A stretch of DNA of 64,000 nt from Sipunculus nudus. Its lineage: Eukaryota; Annelida; Sipuncula; Golfingiida; Sipunculidae. The notes beneath the pieces were generated by a model. It was not told the origin of the DNA, searched no databases, and worked only from the letters and a program-made list of their open reading frames with translations. How positions within the stretch are numbered: the stretch's first letter is position 1; every line of letters begins with the position of its first letter. Position numbers and translations under genes: made by a program. The stretch spans positions 41,398,456 to 41,462,455 of the forward strand of contig CM049318.1 in NCBI GenBank assembly GCA_026874595.1, read 5' to 3'. This document shows, piece by piece, positions 14,613 to 29,600 of this stretch.

Positions 14613-17600
14613 TTATATGAATATGTATGCCGGTATATAAATCTTGTCACTAGTCTTTATATACTTGTCTATTATAAATGCTTGTCACTTAACTGTATCA
14701 GTTAATTGTTAACATACAACTTGGCAGTAAAAGTAGATTTCTTTTATGGTTTTGTTAGCTGGTCTGGGGATGCCACACTATAAATATAAATATACCGGGT
14801 AAGACTAAGTCTGCAGCGGCTGACTTCATGACACTGTCATTTATAACTTTGATCAGATATGTGACATTCTTCATGGGACAGAAAGTTCAATCTTTGCCTG
14901 TCCTTGACCATATCTCTGATAAACAGCAAATGTAGCATATCTTCACTATAAAATGTCCTACAACTGGAACATGACAAGCTTGTCAACATTTATACATGAT
15001 ATTGTGCTTTGTTGGTCGAGTAAGCACACCCATGCAATCTTTGGCGCTGTGTACATGTATGCTTAAAGTGTTCCAAGTTAGCCAAGCTTAAACAGTTTTC
15101 ACAATATGTCAATTCCATAGTTTTCTTTGCAGTGTGCACATATTGTCAGATATTTTTACTATCAGCACTGCAAGTATGCCAAACAGTGCACTATTGTAAA
15201 GGTAGCTTGTGTCTAGTGGTAGAGGCTCAGTGTAAATCATGGTTTAAAAAAAGTCTGAGCAGTCTTACAGATATTTGCTTAAGAGTCAGGTAATGTATGT
15301 AATGTTTCTGGACACTGAAGTGAGCTTTCCATGAATATATTAACCTTGGCATTTTGGTAGTAGCAATTGTGTGAATCCCTTTTGTTGGGACCATCTTTTT
15401 AGTGGTGGAGGGAAGAGTTGTGTTTGTTTAACAACACCGATTTCAGAGAAGTTACACAAAACAATGTATTCTAATTGAATATATAAATTGTGAACAGCAG
15501 TATTTATAATTTAAAATTCGGGATTCATTCATTTTAACAACCCTGTTACAGTTATTTTTTGTAGACCAGGAATAAGTAGGCTGATTTTGTTTTATATTGT
15601 GGGGTGTGGTTCAGACATTATGATTTTATAAATGTATAAATTATGGTAATTGTAGGTCTACAGACACTTTACATTCCACAAATGTTTGTGTATCTCCCTG
15701 GCAGATAATCTCTTGGCTTCTCCCCGAGGTTTATGTTTCTGAATTGACGATCAGTTCAGGACCTGTTGATGTTAAAAAAGCACACCCAGTGCTCACTCAT
15801 GTCCCATTTATAAACAAGAGATCAGTCCACATGAACAAGTCAAAGTATCTTACATTTTGGGTTGTGTGGCCTAGAAGTAACTTTGGAATTTCTTATTACA
15901 TGCAGCTGCACTCATACCTTGTAATACATAGCAGTGCAATATGGTTAACAATATACATATTATCCAGCATGTTCGATTGTGTGCAGCTGTGTTCACTTTA
16001 TAACATCAGAATAAAGCAGTAGTTTGAATGATTGCCAGTAAGGGATGATAAATAAAAATAATATTTATTATTATTAAACTTAAAGGTCTAGCATAATTAC
16101 ATCAGCAGGATATGGTGATAATATCCTACTCCCAATATTTGTATCACTGTTTAAATTAATCCAAAACAGACCCTGATCAGGCAAGTTTGAGTAAATTTTC
16201 AATTGATAGCAAAGAGAAATACCTCATCATAAGTTTGTGGAAAAGTCAGGTTTAAGCCAAGTCCAAATGATCCAAGCCATTCTGTATTATAATACTGACT
16301 TCAATGTAATTCACAATTACTAACAAGTATATCAGCTTCTTTAAATAATTATTAAATTTAAATTACATGTTGTGAGGGGACACCTGTGGAATGTATTTCT
16401 TTTTAACAATGGACTAAACCTGCTGAAGCTCACATATACACCGAAAAGGATAAGAAAGAAGTGTAACAAAAACAATAAAAGTATATTGAAGTCAAACTTA
16501 TTATTCTCTGGAGAGGTGTCCACACACAAAATATGAAGATTCTTAGAGTCAATAGATTACACAATTTCATGGAGTCCTGATTAATCCAGCCATTCGCCAT
16601 GAGCGCCAAAACACAAAAAGTTCATCTGCCAACATGGCCACTGGTCACATGATCGTTGCACACCTGACTTATATACACTCCTTGAGTCCAAGTAGTCTTG
16701 CACTGTATATACACACACATACACAAGTGCTTCTTGCCTTAAAACAAAACACTGGCTTGTTACAGTCCTCACTCCTGAAGTATTTGCTTCTCTGAATCAC
16801 TGACAAATAGGCTCACAGCCATCTCTGTAACAACACTCAGACATTGTCTGTCAGTGTTGTATTACCTTGGATGTATCCAGCTCTCTCTACCTAAATATGC
16901 CACTGCCCACAACAATATTCGGTACCAATCACAATGATCAGCGTTTCACTTGTCCTGGTCTGTCTGCTGGACTTCACCATGGCAGAAATACATCGGCTGT
17001 TTACAAGTTCTTCTGCAAACATAACTTTCAAGTCTGTTAGAGAAATCTGCAATGGTGGCTTGCAGACTGGCATAAAATACACCAGGAAATCGTTACTCAG
17101 CTGATCATTTCATTGACAATCTCAGACCCCTCTTGACCGACAAACAGTCAGACTACACCATCTAGTGCACTGACTTAGGAGATCGTGGCTTTTCTCTAGC
17201 ATCTACGGCTTATATACGCCTGCTAACATAAAAAATCCTGACTGCCTTTGGCCTATAGCCTTACAATATTATGTGGCCTGTTATTAGTTGCATGAATACT
17301 AAAATGGACATGCCTCCAGTTACCTTAGCATTGGGAATACATGCAGATACCATTTCCCCCCAGGATAATCCGCACCCCTACTTAGAGCCTCAGTTTCTAG
17401 GGAAAAACGTAATATGCAGCCAGGTTCTGGCCAAATTCCTGAATGTGTATTTGGGGTAGTCATCGAACATTCACTGGCTCCATGGGAGTAAACTTTGTCA
17501 GTCAGACCGACAAGTCTCTTAGAAGAAGATTGTTGCACTTGAAATAGCAAATATTCTATTCTCTTTTAGCTGTCAAGTGTAAAAAAGGGTGTTGTCAAGT

Positions 17601-20600
17601 GTGAAAGACTATAACCTACCTGTTTTTGTAAGATATATTTTTCTGTATGACCACCTGTAAAATGCAGGCAACTGGGCCTTGGCTATTATGACCTCTGGAT
17701 ATAAGTCCCTTGCAAAATTCTGTAACTTTATTTTTATATAAACACTATGAAGTACAACCAGACTTTTACAGATTTTGGCATTATTTTCTGACCTAAGTGA
17801 TATATTATTGCTCCTTGGCCAGCCCTGGCCCAGATGATTGCCCATGCATAATGTCACAGTCACTTATAGGGCGCACTGTATGTTTTATTGGCATGTACTG
17901 ACTTCCAAACAGGCTGGAGGTTTTGGCTGCACCTGGGCCACTCTGGACTGAACCTGACCACTTACAGCTATGATTCCCTTTACAGGGTTGAGGTTGTGGT
18001 GGCTGTACGGTTGTGGTTGGGGAGAAAGTCAAACATATCATATTATGAAGGACTCGTCCTTTTATGTGGTTGTGGTCTTATCCGACTTATCAGACCCATC
18101 ATCCGACAAAATTTTTGTCGGAATATGTAGCGATGGATCTGACAAAATATTTCAAATGGATGGGGTTTGGATGAGGAATTTCGCTGACTTGTATACGTCA
18201 CATAGGGGTTTCCCAGGATCATAACATGTTTATCAGTATTTAAATGTTTTCTGCCTGAATGCAGAGAAATAAATTATTGTGAATATTGGAAACATTTGTC
18301 TGTCATTCACTGGTGAGTTGTTTGCCCAATACATGTATCTGTTATGATTCAAGCGGCTGGTTTCGTATCTTTTACTACCACTTTTACAATGCAGGCATAT
18401 ATTATATGTTTATATAAATGTATATATATATATATATCATACATAAATATTATTTCATATATAAAAACACCAGTTTTATCCCCAACGGTTACCGCATTAA
18501 AAGGAATTGGCCTTGCCGCAACCGCATACTGCAAAAGGAATTGTGGCTTTACTGACTCGCATGACCAGCTAATCCACATGAATGGAGGTGCCCTGAAGTT
18601 AATCTTTTATGTTTGCCCCCAGGGTTTGTTTTTCAACTATTCAGTGCACTATACAAAAGGCTTGATTAAAAAGAGTGAATGACTACCGGTAAATATGATT
18701 AGAAACGGTCTCCAGTGCTAGTACCCACAGCGCCATATACCAACTGACAATGACATTAAATGAGGTCAGCTAAACCATGCTCTGTCATGCATATTACATT
18801 TTGCTTATCATAGATGATCTTCAGTTGTTAGCCATATTAAAGGAATCTTTTAAGCATTTTAAATAAAAGCAGTAAATCAAACCAATTATTATAATCTTAT
18901 GCCAAGTTAAAACAAGTACAGTGACTATTGACTTTGTTTACATCCTTCATTATTGCTCAGGATGGGCCCAACAAACGATGTTCAATATAGCAGGAAAATA
19001 GATATTTATAGAAATTATGCTTCCATGTATAATATGCACCAAGGTTTTTAGCTCAGCTGATTGTAAGTCATCCAAGGTATAGGTATGGTGCATGTCCTTC
19101 AGGTCTTCCGTTAGCAGGGCACAAATCGTAACCACTGACCCCAGAAGCCTGTAGCTAAATATCTAGGAAGTCCATAAAAAATCTTTTTGGAAACCTAAAA
19201 TTAGGTCACTGTGACCTATATCCTCCAGGCTATGGGGCTTGTTAGTACCTCCCAGAATAGTAAAAAATTTAGTATAAAACCTTCAATATCTTAATAATTA
19301 ATGCATGGATTGTCATGAATCTTGCCTTAAATAATGACTATGACTAGTTTGGTCAGTTCTTTAATAGTGGTGGTGCCACCTGAATATTTCTTAATTTTAG
19401 GAATATCTTTTTTTTTTAATAAAAAATGAAAAACCATGTCAGTTTCTCAGCTGTGATTCCATCTACTGTCCCAAAACCTGGTGTGTTTATTGATCACAAG
19501 TGGATGCCCTATAGTAATCACCCTGTCTGTCTTTCTGTCGGTCCATCCGTTTATCCACACAAATTTGTTTCTAGATGATAACTCCAGGTTTGATTGACAT
19601 ATGGATTTCAAACATGACTTACATATGGCCCACTACAAAAGAAAGAACCTGTATGATTGTGGGGTCATGAGGTAAAAGGTCAAGGTCACAAGACTCCATT
19701 ATTAAAAAAGATATGGCTGCATTTTAAGCCAAGCTTTTTATCACAAACTTTACCTCCTCTTGAGAGCATAAATGGATTTGGGGTCACTAGGTCAAAGGTC
19801 AAGGTCACAGGGGCCATCTGTTTACAAATTAGTTTCTTGATGATAACGCCAGTGTAGTTTGACATATTGGTTTCAAACTTAAATTAAATATGGCTCACTA
19901 CTAACGTAAAAACCTTGTCGATTTTGTGGTCCAAAGGTCAAGGTCACAGGACCCATTTTTTTTAAAGAAATGTATGCATGTATTTAAAGCCAAACTTTTC
20001 ATCATAAATCTTCCATCTTCAAGATATTACTCACCTGCCCAAAGATTCTTTTCGATTTTTGGGGTCATAGGGTCAAGGTAACAGGGCCCATCCATTCACA
20101 AATCAGTTTATAGATGATAATTCTGCTTTGGATCTATACAGATGGCTTTAAACTAAATTTATTAATGACCCACCACTTAAGTAAGAAACATTTTGATTTT
20201 CAGGGTCCAGAGTTCAAAAGGGAAGGTCACAGGAGCCACAGTTTTAAAATGATTGTGGATGCACTGTAAATCAAACTTTTCATTCCAAACTTTCTATCTT
20301 TCACACCAGTCTTACTTGGCCAAAGTGGAAGAAATCTGTAGATATTGAGGTTACTTGGTCAGAGGTCAAATTAACTGGACCCACCTTTTTTTAAAAAAAA
20401 GATTGTAACAATAATCAAGGATAAACAAGTTCTCAGATTTTCTAGTCACAAGGTCATTGGTTAAGGTCATAGGACTGTCATTCTAAAAAAAATCTTTAAG
20501 TATCCTTAAAGAAAAATTTAGCTGAGTGTCGAGACCGGTAGGTCCCTAGTTTATTTTTATTTCATTCAGAAAAAAAATGATCTGTGGGAAAAAGGTATGT

Positions 20601-23600
20601 TGCCTTAGAAGTCTACAGTAAACAATACTACTACTGGATCAGTCTAGACTTAAACCTGCAAGAACCAATTTTCATTGAATTATAACAGTACTAGAACCAT
20701 CATCAGATAAAACACCTGTGTTCTCTAAACTTAAGTTCCTGTGAGAACATTAATACATGATACTGCATACCAATACATCACAAATTTTAGAAACAATCAT
20801 CTGGTTATACTATCCTTACTTGAATGCAATACCAAAATAATTAAGTAACAGTTCTTTGGTGACAATGGCCAAAGTGTCCCTACATTGCAGGTGTCTTGTA
20901 ACTATAATTCTGATATATTACCTGACCTTATCTTGCTCTGAACATTAAGGATACATGTGGTCACAGATCATGAGGTTTATGATAAAATTGTTTGTTTTTC
21001 AGGACCTGAGAGATCACTTGTCCGACCTAGTTCCTCAACAGCAAGCACAAGTTAAAGACTTCAGAGCTAAGCATGGCAACACCAAGGTTGGAGAGATCAC
21101 AGTGGACATGGTGAGCCCTTTATTATTATATACTGATTTACAATATTAAATAAAAAAAAATGTGACACCAGTATTATACGAAGGTAAGCAATGGTTAGAG
21201 TAGTTGTGATAAATGAAGATTTTGTCAACCCCAGTTTATGTTTGCTATTATACCAACAGGTGTTCATTAAGAATTTCCAAAAAGAAATAAATATATCACT
21301 GAAGAATGAGATATTGGCACAGACAGAAAGAAGTAAACCAAAAAGTTGCCATGTGATATATTTGAGTTACCCACAAAGGTGAAGATGTATCCTACTGTAA
21401 TTCACCATCATTTGCATGGCTGGCCAGCACATAATTCCAGATTCTTCTCTGCAGCTAAGGGTCCTGTCTTTGCCAAAAACTATCTGAAGGTAGATTGTTG
21501 TCTTGGCACTGTCCTTGAGTACCTTGGCGTAAATTTCAATGCCCCCATTTAATACTGATTGATTTATTTCTTGCATGCATTCCAGAAGCTCCTAAGTGTA
21601 GCAGTCTTAGTAAAAACCAAACCATAGTTGTCACTTATGTCGCATGTCAAAATGCAGAAACTAAACAGTGGAAAAGGGAATTTGATGTAAAACTGGGGAC
21701 TGAGATTTTTGGTAACAGATCTAAAACTTAAATAGTATTGAACAAGGGAATGCATCTTAATAACTTAGCACAGCAAACATCAGCCATGGTCTCAGACCAG
21801 TGTTAGTAAATAAAAACAGGTGGCGGTACATATAGCAAATTAAAGTAACCTGCAGTGCTCTAGTTTAAAGAGAATAATATTTGTAAAGATAATTACAACT
21901 TGTGTAGTTCCTTGTCATCCTCCACCTCTCTCCTTCCAACTGTGAACATGCAGGAGTCTGTTAATATGTCTCATTATTTATCTAGAATTTCTCAACTTTT
22001 TTTCAGCAAACATTTGGCCTTGTTTGGAAAAAAATGCATAAATGTTGAAAGTAGTTGCAGCTCAGAAGTCATTGAATCCTTTTGCTAGAATGGATTTGTG
22101 TCTGTTAGATCTATAGTGTGGAAAGCAGATTTAGATCACATGGTAATCAAATATCTGTTTTTAATTGTACAATTGAGGTGCATTTTCAGGGTTTCATGTA
22201 TTTGTATAGATGTACGGAGGTATGAGAGGCATCAAAGGCTTGGTGACAGAAACATCTGTCCTCGACCCAGATGAGGGCATCCGTTTCCGTGGTTACAGCA
22301 TCCCAGAATGTCAGGAGCTGTTGCCACGGGCACCAGGTGGTGAAGAACCCCTTCCTGAAGGCCTCTTCTGGCTGCTGGTGACAGGAAATATACCATCAAA
22401 CGAGCAGGTCCAGGCTGTCTCTAAGGTAAGTTATGTCAGTAGTTATGCTAACTTGGGAATCATTGAAAGGTATTGGCGAAATATGTGCCATTTTTCAGTG
22501 CACTTTTTGATTTTAAATATTTTTAGCTCAGCTGACTATAAGTCATCAGAGCTATAGTCGTGGTCCATTGTCCGTCGTCAGTCCGTCTGTCTTGCGGTCC
22601 GTCCGTCCGTCCGTAGATGGGGCACGTTTTGAAACCATAAGACCTAGGAATCCAAAATTCGGCATAATGATAGATGTCCCCAAGATCTCCTACCAAGCCG
22701 AAAACTGGGTCTTTGCGACTTCGTTCCTTTGAGAAATTAAGGAAAAACCTCAATTTTTTATTTAAAACCTATTTTCACACTTCAGGACGGCCTCATATCA
22801 AAACCACTCATCGGTTTTTCCTCATATTTACCATAAATATTCCTCTATATATTTCCTATGTACATGCAAGAAATTATGTCTGTATTATATAATTTTAAAA
22901 AGTTATGGGCACAAACATAATGCATTTTGTAAAAAAGATATTTGTTCACTTAACACAAAACATGTTAAAGCTATGGACTTTTTTTCCAGTAATATAACTT
23001 TAATTAATCAAAATTAAATTGTATACCCAAAATTAGATCAAAATCTTTTAAATTTTTTAAAATATTAACAAAAATAAAAAATTGGTACCTTAAATTTTGC
23101 CCAACTTTGACCATGGCACGTTTTTTTCTGAAAGTACTGTGGATTTAATTTTCACAGCATGCTTTTGTTAGCATTTTGTCTGTTAACACCAAAAATTTGA
23201 AACCAGTTGATCAAAAACTGTAGATTTTATTCAAGTTTTCAAGCACCATGTATTATATTGTTTACATCTTGCAAGAAATCAGCTCCCCAGCTTCAGCTCT
23301 CAGTTCCTAAAATTTGTTATACAATTAGATGTTTCCAAAATCCCCTACCATGCCAAGAATTTGGTCACTAGGACTTATTACCTTCGAGATATTAATGAAA
23401 AACTTCATTTTTCCATTAAAAACCCATTGTTACACTTCAAGACTGCCTAATATCAAAACCACTGATCTGACTGTAATCATATATAATATACATATTTTTC
23501 TATACATTCTCTATGCACATGCCAAAAATGATGTCAGTATTGCGTAATTGTTTTAAGTTATGGGCCCAAACACAATGCACTTTGTAAAAAATCAAGAAAT

Positions 23601-26600
23601 ATATTTACTCCCTTAACAAGGGGATTGCTGAAGCTAGAGATTTTTTGTCAGGGATGTAACATTATTTAATCAAGATTCATTTAAATACCCAAAATTAGTT
23701 CTGAATTTTTCAAATTTTATAAGTTATTAGTATAAATATAAAATTAGAACCTTAAATTTTGCCCAACTTTGACCATGGCACATTTGTTTCCTGTGAGCAC
23801 TGTTGATATAATTTTCATATCATGCACACATAAGGATTTCAGCTTTGTAGTTTAGAAAGCTGACAGAAATTGGCCAAAAATTGTAGCTTTTATTAATGTT
23901 TTTATGATACCATGTCAGACCTTGGCTCTCTCCAGCCCCTCTTGAGTCACCTGTATGTTGAACTTGTTGAGCAAATTATGCATGCTTGAGGCGAAACATA
24001 CACTGGGGCAGCCAGGCAGCTTATGGACAGCCACAGTTGATCCAGGTGTCCAACCCAACTCATCTATTAGTTTTGATCAACAACATAACAATAAACAATA
24101 AATTAATAAATTTTTATTGGTTTTTAATAACAAATTAAAGAAAAATAGAAAAGGAATTTGTTAGTGTATAATAACAGGAAATTAACTTGCAGTTACTGAT
24201 GATATAAGAATCTTGTATTGATGGATAGAATGTCACATATTCCAAATATCACCATGCAGTCACCTATGATAATGATAAAAAAGTAAATCATATTATTCAT
24301 TACTAATCATTAGGGATCATATGAAGGAAATTAATGATAGACAAAGATGCAGTTGATAATATTAATCTAGATTTCTACTGTGTCTAGTGTGTACATTGAT
24401 GTGAAATTAGTCCAAAATGAATATATTACATTTATTTTTTTTAATATAAATAAAAGCCATAAAACCAGATACTTATGATCATTATTTAAATGTGTGAATT
24501 TGGTATATTCTGGATTCTCAACATCATTGTTTGGTGAAAACTGAATAAATACCAGACATGGTGCGAATACTTTGCAATTGTATTTAAATACTAATATGAA
24601 TATGTACTCCTTTATAAAATTTTTTGCATAAAGAATGGGAATTCAGGTAAAAATGAAAGTATATGAATAACAGTGAAAAATACTTTCAAAATGTATTCAC
24701 GAATGCATTCATGAATATATTCTTTAATATTATTTTAATAATCATTTCAGTTATATTTCATTTTAAAAAATCATACGATTCTCTTATTATTTTTAATAAA
24801 AGTTATATTTGGGACAATATTTGTAATTTTTTTAATAAATAGTTAAACTCTTACATTATATGTTCTGCTTATAAGTTATATTGCCAAGTCAAAATCTGTG
24901 TGACAATAGTTCTCCATTTGTTAATAAAATAAATGAAATCAGTCCTCTTCCCTGTCTCCAAAGGTACTATCAAAATCATACATAAGCTAAACAACTACAA
25001 CTCATAATACAGCTTATATTTATTACCACACAAAACCAGCATGTGCCTCATTTTAAATTCATATTTTTTTATCATATATAACAGCTGAGCGCCGTGACCC
25101 ATAGGTCCCTTGTTTCGTATTTGAAGTTATCTGTTCTGTTTTTGAATTGCACCTTGATTAGCTTTCCTGATATCATTGTGCCTTTCTTGTACCATTGTGT
25201 CAGATCTGGCAGACATATGCAGCTGCCAGCAAGTTTTGATAAATGTTTGCCATAAATTTTGCTGAAAAATGACAATGTCACATTTATTTCCAGTAAGCAC
25301 TGTTGATTTAATTTTTTCATATGATGAACTCATTGAATTAAGTTTGGAAGTCTAACACTAGCAATAGATCAGAAACTTTAGCTTTTATACCTGTTGGTTT
25401 AAACATATTTATTTCAACAGGATAACAAAGTAGCCATTAAGGCTAATGCAAATGCTCTCCTGCAAATTGTTGTAACTTCAGGCCAGGGTACTTCAGAGTT
25501 GAGTTGGCCACCTAGGGTTGGTTATGTAACTTGCGAGAATGGGTAAAAATTATCATTAATATGCAAAGATTTTGCACTTATTCATCAAATGGTCAGAGAT
25601 TTTAGTGTTGTAGACAATCATTTTGGGAGGTACAGCACTTGGTTGCTTTTCACAGTAGCTTAACTTGTATTTGCTTATTTTTTTCTAGGAATTTAAGCTC
25701 ATATACAGAAATAAATGAAAACTAATTTCCTGTGAAAGCTTGTGCATTGGCATGAATTTGTATCAACTTTTCTGATTCTTAATAAATAGACATTGTGAAA
25801 TCAAATTTTCCATTTGTTGTTTTCACATTTATCATATCAGTTAAAACAAATGTATACCTGGTATTACTAAAATACCATTTTAATACCCGTGTGGTATTAA
25901 TAAAAACCTTTTCCAGTAGAATATTAGGTTTCAATATCACAGTCTTTTTTTCCCATCACAGGAGTGGGCAAACCGTGCAGACCTTCCTTCACATGTTGTC
26001 ACATTGCTGAATAACCTGCCCAGCAATGTTCATCCCATGGCCCAGTTTGGAGCAGCAATAACAGCCTGTAATAGCGAGAGCAAATTCGCCAAGGCATACA
26101 CAGAGGGTAAACCTAAGTCCACCTACTGGGAAGTAAGTACATTAGTAAAACTGTATAATTACCTAAACATAGCAGTAACGGACCACTTTAGCAGGGCTGT
26201 AATTTTACACAGACACATAATTACATAGTAAAGTACGTGTTGTTTTGGTATCTTGAGGTCTTCATTTATCAACATGTTGACAACAGATGGCCTGGTGGCA
26301 AGTGATGTCTGATATTTAACAATGTCTTTTAAGACATGGAAAGTGAATCATTATTTGTCAGAAATGAGTTGAATAGCACCTGAATGACTACCATATGGTT
26401 AACCAGTAGAATGGGCTATTTTTAATCAATTTTTTTCTCAGCTGACTGTAAGTCATCTGAGCTATAGCGATCACTCTTTGTCCGTCTGTCTGTTCGTCTG
26501 TCTACAGGTCCTTCTGTCCGTTAACCTGGCACAAATCGTAACTGCTGGACCTAGAATCTTGTAACTTGACATTCTGAGAGGTCCATGAAAATTCTCCTTG

Positions 26601-29600
26601 GAAACCAGAAATCAGGTCTCTGTTACCCATATCCTTCGAGCTATGGGGCCCCAAAGTACCCCAGAATAGTAAAAAATTTCATACAAAAACTTCAATATCT
26701 CATTAACTACATCACTGATGGTCATGATTTTTGGCATACATATTGATCAAGAGATGTTCAATTATTTCCTGCAGACTGGTGGTGCCACATGTATTTTTCG
26801 ATTTTTTACGAATTTTTTTCTCTTTTTTTTGAGACCTTTAAAAATGTGAACATCTGTTAACAGGGCACTAATCGTAAAGACTGGACCTAGAATCTTCATT
26901 CTTGACACACTGAGAGACCTATGAAAAGTCTCCATGGAAACCAGAAATAAGGTCTCTGTTACCCATATCCTTCATGCTATAGGGCCCCAAAGTACCCCCC
27001 AGAATAGTCAAAAATTTCATACAAAGAGATCATGAGATGTTTCATCAGTTTCTGCAGACTGGTGGCTCCCTAGAAACCTGGAATTAGGTCTCTGTTACCT
27101 ATAATTGTCAAGCTATGGGGCTTGTTTCAAATTTTTACAATTTTTTTTCTCTATTTTTAAGACCTTTAAGGATGTGGTTATGTGTCAACAGGGTACAAAT
27201 TGTACATGGTTCGTGCGCGGTCTTACAAAGTCTTACAAAGTCTTACTTTTCATTTTGCAAAAATAAGGCCTTAAAAAGTCTTACTTTTCTTACATTTTAG
27301 AGGCTAGGTCTTACAAAAGTCTTACTTTTTGTTTCACAGAAACTGAAATAATTTTATTTTAGTTTTGAATCGTAAAGGAGGCAAATAAATGGATACCATA
27401 AACCTAAAAGTATAGCTAATTTTCCAAAGCTTGTTCCCGTATTTAACTGTATGTCAGACATCATCTGCATGTTCAGACTACCGTGGGTCTCATGGTCATG
27501 GGGGGCACCTGCGGAGTATTTTCAGTGCGGACAACACAGAATAAATTCGAATCAGAAGACGCGTTCACAAGTTTCGGTGATGTGAAAGGGGACTCGAAAG
27601 TTGTGCGCCAGTTCATCTCCAATTATTATGGTATTTTCCACTGCTGTACACTTTCCCTTAATCATGTAAATCTCTGCAGTTTCTGCATGTCGGTGGATGC
27701 GCACTAACTTTGTTGGGAACTGAAAGTAACGAAGTGCTGTGTTTGTCGACAATGCAAACAAAGTAGAAGAAATTCTGGAAACTATGACTTAATCATGAAA
27801 GAGTTTAGTCCTAAAATATCACTTGAGCATCTTTTTCAGTTTCATGTTTGCTATGCAGGTTCATGTATATATATGTATATGAATATTGACAGCACTGAAA
27901 AAGATAATTATTTTGCTTGACTCAGGCACATCAGGATATAGCAGGGCTAGTACCATTAAAAGGAGTTTGAAAGCGTGATAGGTATATTTGGACACTTGCT
28001 TGAAACTGGAAGTTGAAATAAATATATGTGTGAGTTGCAGCTGGTGTACAGAAGATGCATCAGTGATTTCTAAACCAGCCAGCATAAATATAACCCTGTG
28101 TACCAGAACATGGCATGAACTGACATGCTTTTTCTGTAACTCTGCATGATTTAGGCTCGTCCTGCTCGTCGACATACCTGTCAGCTGAATTTTTCCAGGA
28201 ACGATATCGATTGGTTTTGAAAGTTTGTCCCTTTAAAAGTTAATAAATTTGAATATTTACGTCGATAGTCTTGTGAAATATTACGTTGACAAATTTACCT
28301 CCTTTGTGGTCAATGACATCTTTTCGGGCACATATGACCATTGTATAATTCATAATTAATTTAATTAATGGATGACTTAAAATCAGCTACAGTGAATCAT
28401 ATTTTGTCAAATTTACAGCATTAAAGTACGAGCTAGTTCAGGCTGCTTGGAAAAAGTGGAGCGCAGGAAAGTTCAACGGTGTTACCATTTTGTGTATAGG
28501 CCTAGATTTGCGAGCTTACACTGCATATATATTGCATGTTATAAGTCTGTAAAATATGTTTGAAATATTTGAGCATTGAAATAACGGGCTATAATTGCTT
28601 CACAGATGCAAATCAAATTTCTGTATGCCAATAAATGCATTCGAATTAGAACATTTATATTATGTATTGTGCCCGCATTGCATACGCGTAAGGAGCATAT
28701 ATCGGTGTCAGCAATGATGGGCCTATAGGCTATATAACCAAATAGTGCATGTATCATAAACTCGGTATTTCCAAAATATGCATGACCATCAAGAAATCCA
28801 TTTTTTTATCGTAAATTATTTTTTATCATATTGCCCTAGTATATATCAGAACTCGTTTTGCCCACGTATTATAGGGTCTGCCCGATCATACGATGTCAAT
28901 GTCATCCAATTGCATTTTTCCAAACGTTTCCCAATAAATTTTTGAACGTCCAAGCACACCTGCTCTCTTTACAAATGTCTCACTCTTGGAGGGGACACGT
29001 GGTTTTTGCAGTTGATCGTGCTAATACAGAGGTATTTCGAAAATATACATAAACATCAAGAAATCTATATTTTGTTGATCGTAAATTAACTTTTATTCTA
29101 TTGCTCTTTCATTTCAGAACATGTTTTGCCCACATATTACAGTCTGCCAGATGTAAACGATGTCAGTGTCATCCAACTACATTTTTCCAAACGTATCCCC
29201 GTGAATTTTGGAACGTCCAAGCTCACTTGCTCTCTTTACAAATGCCTCGCTCTTTGGTGGGGATACCTGCAGTTTTGCAGAAGATTGCGCTAAAACAGCA
29301 GGATATCCAAGGGTTTCAAAGTGGAAACTGGTCACTCTCGCGGCTTTCGCCTTACGGTAATGCGTCAGCGAATATGTCATCATATCAAATTGACCGTTGC
29401 ATTGTTTTTTTTTTGCGGATATTCTCTGAACTCGTTATCCGAACATGTCCATGAAAATGTTTGTACCTGAGGACTGGCTTGCACATGTTCTTTGATTTTG
29501 GCGGGAAAATCAGGTTGGCCAGGGAGAAAGTGGGGCCTGGCGATCGTGGGGCTGCAGCAGTCAAGTTACAGCTTTACCGTTTATGCCATTTGAAATTTGG

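Larger units (their letters stand above)
2372..21002 (+). other. CS intron, 18.6 kb, repeat-rich
   Basis: A large intron runs from GTAAGT to TTTTTCAG. It holds repeat copies listed separately: a head fragment at 3191, GTCC-tract elements at about 3980 and 19500, a 3.1-kb inverted copy at 6139-9243, a Helitron-like family copy at 10800-12230, and an AT microsatellite at 14578. In 12240-19040 I see no repeat family that recurs elsewhere in the window, no long ORF and no exon. Short open frames there have no recognisable protein similarity. Confidence 0.85.

Noticed and set aside
15203-15245. tRNA-like A-box (GTCTAGTGGTAGAGGCTCAG)
   Set aside because: No matching B-box and no cloverleaf fold could be drawn.
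16560-17230. GC-richer stretch with several short minus-strand frames as a possible nested gene
   Set aside because: No splice-linked frames, no recognisable domain and no conserved motif could be supported.
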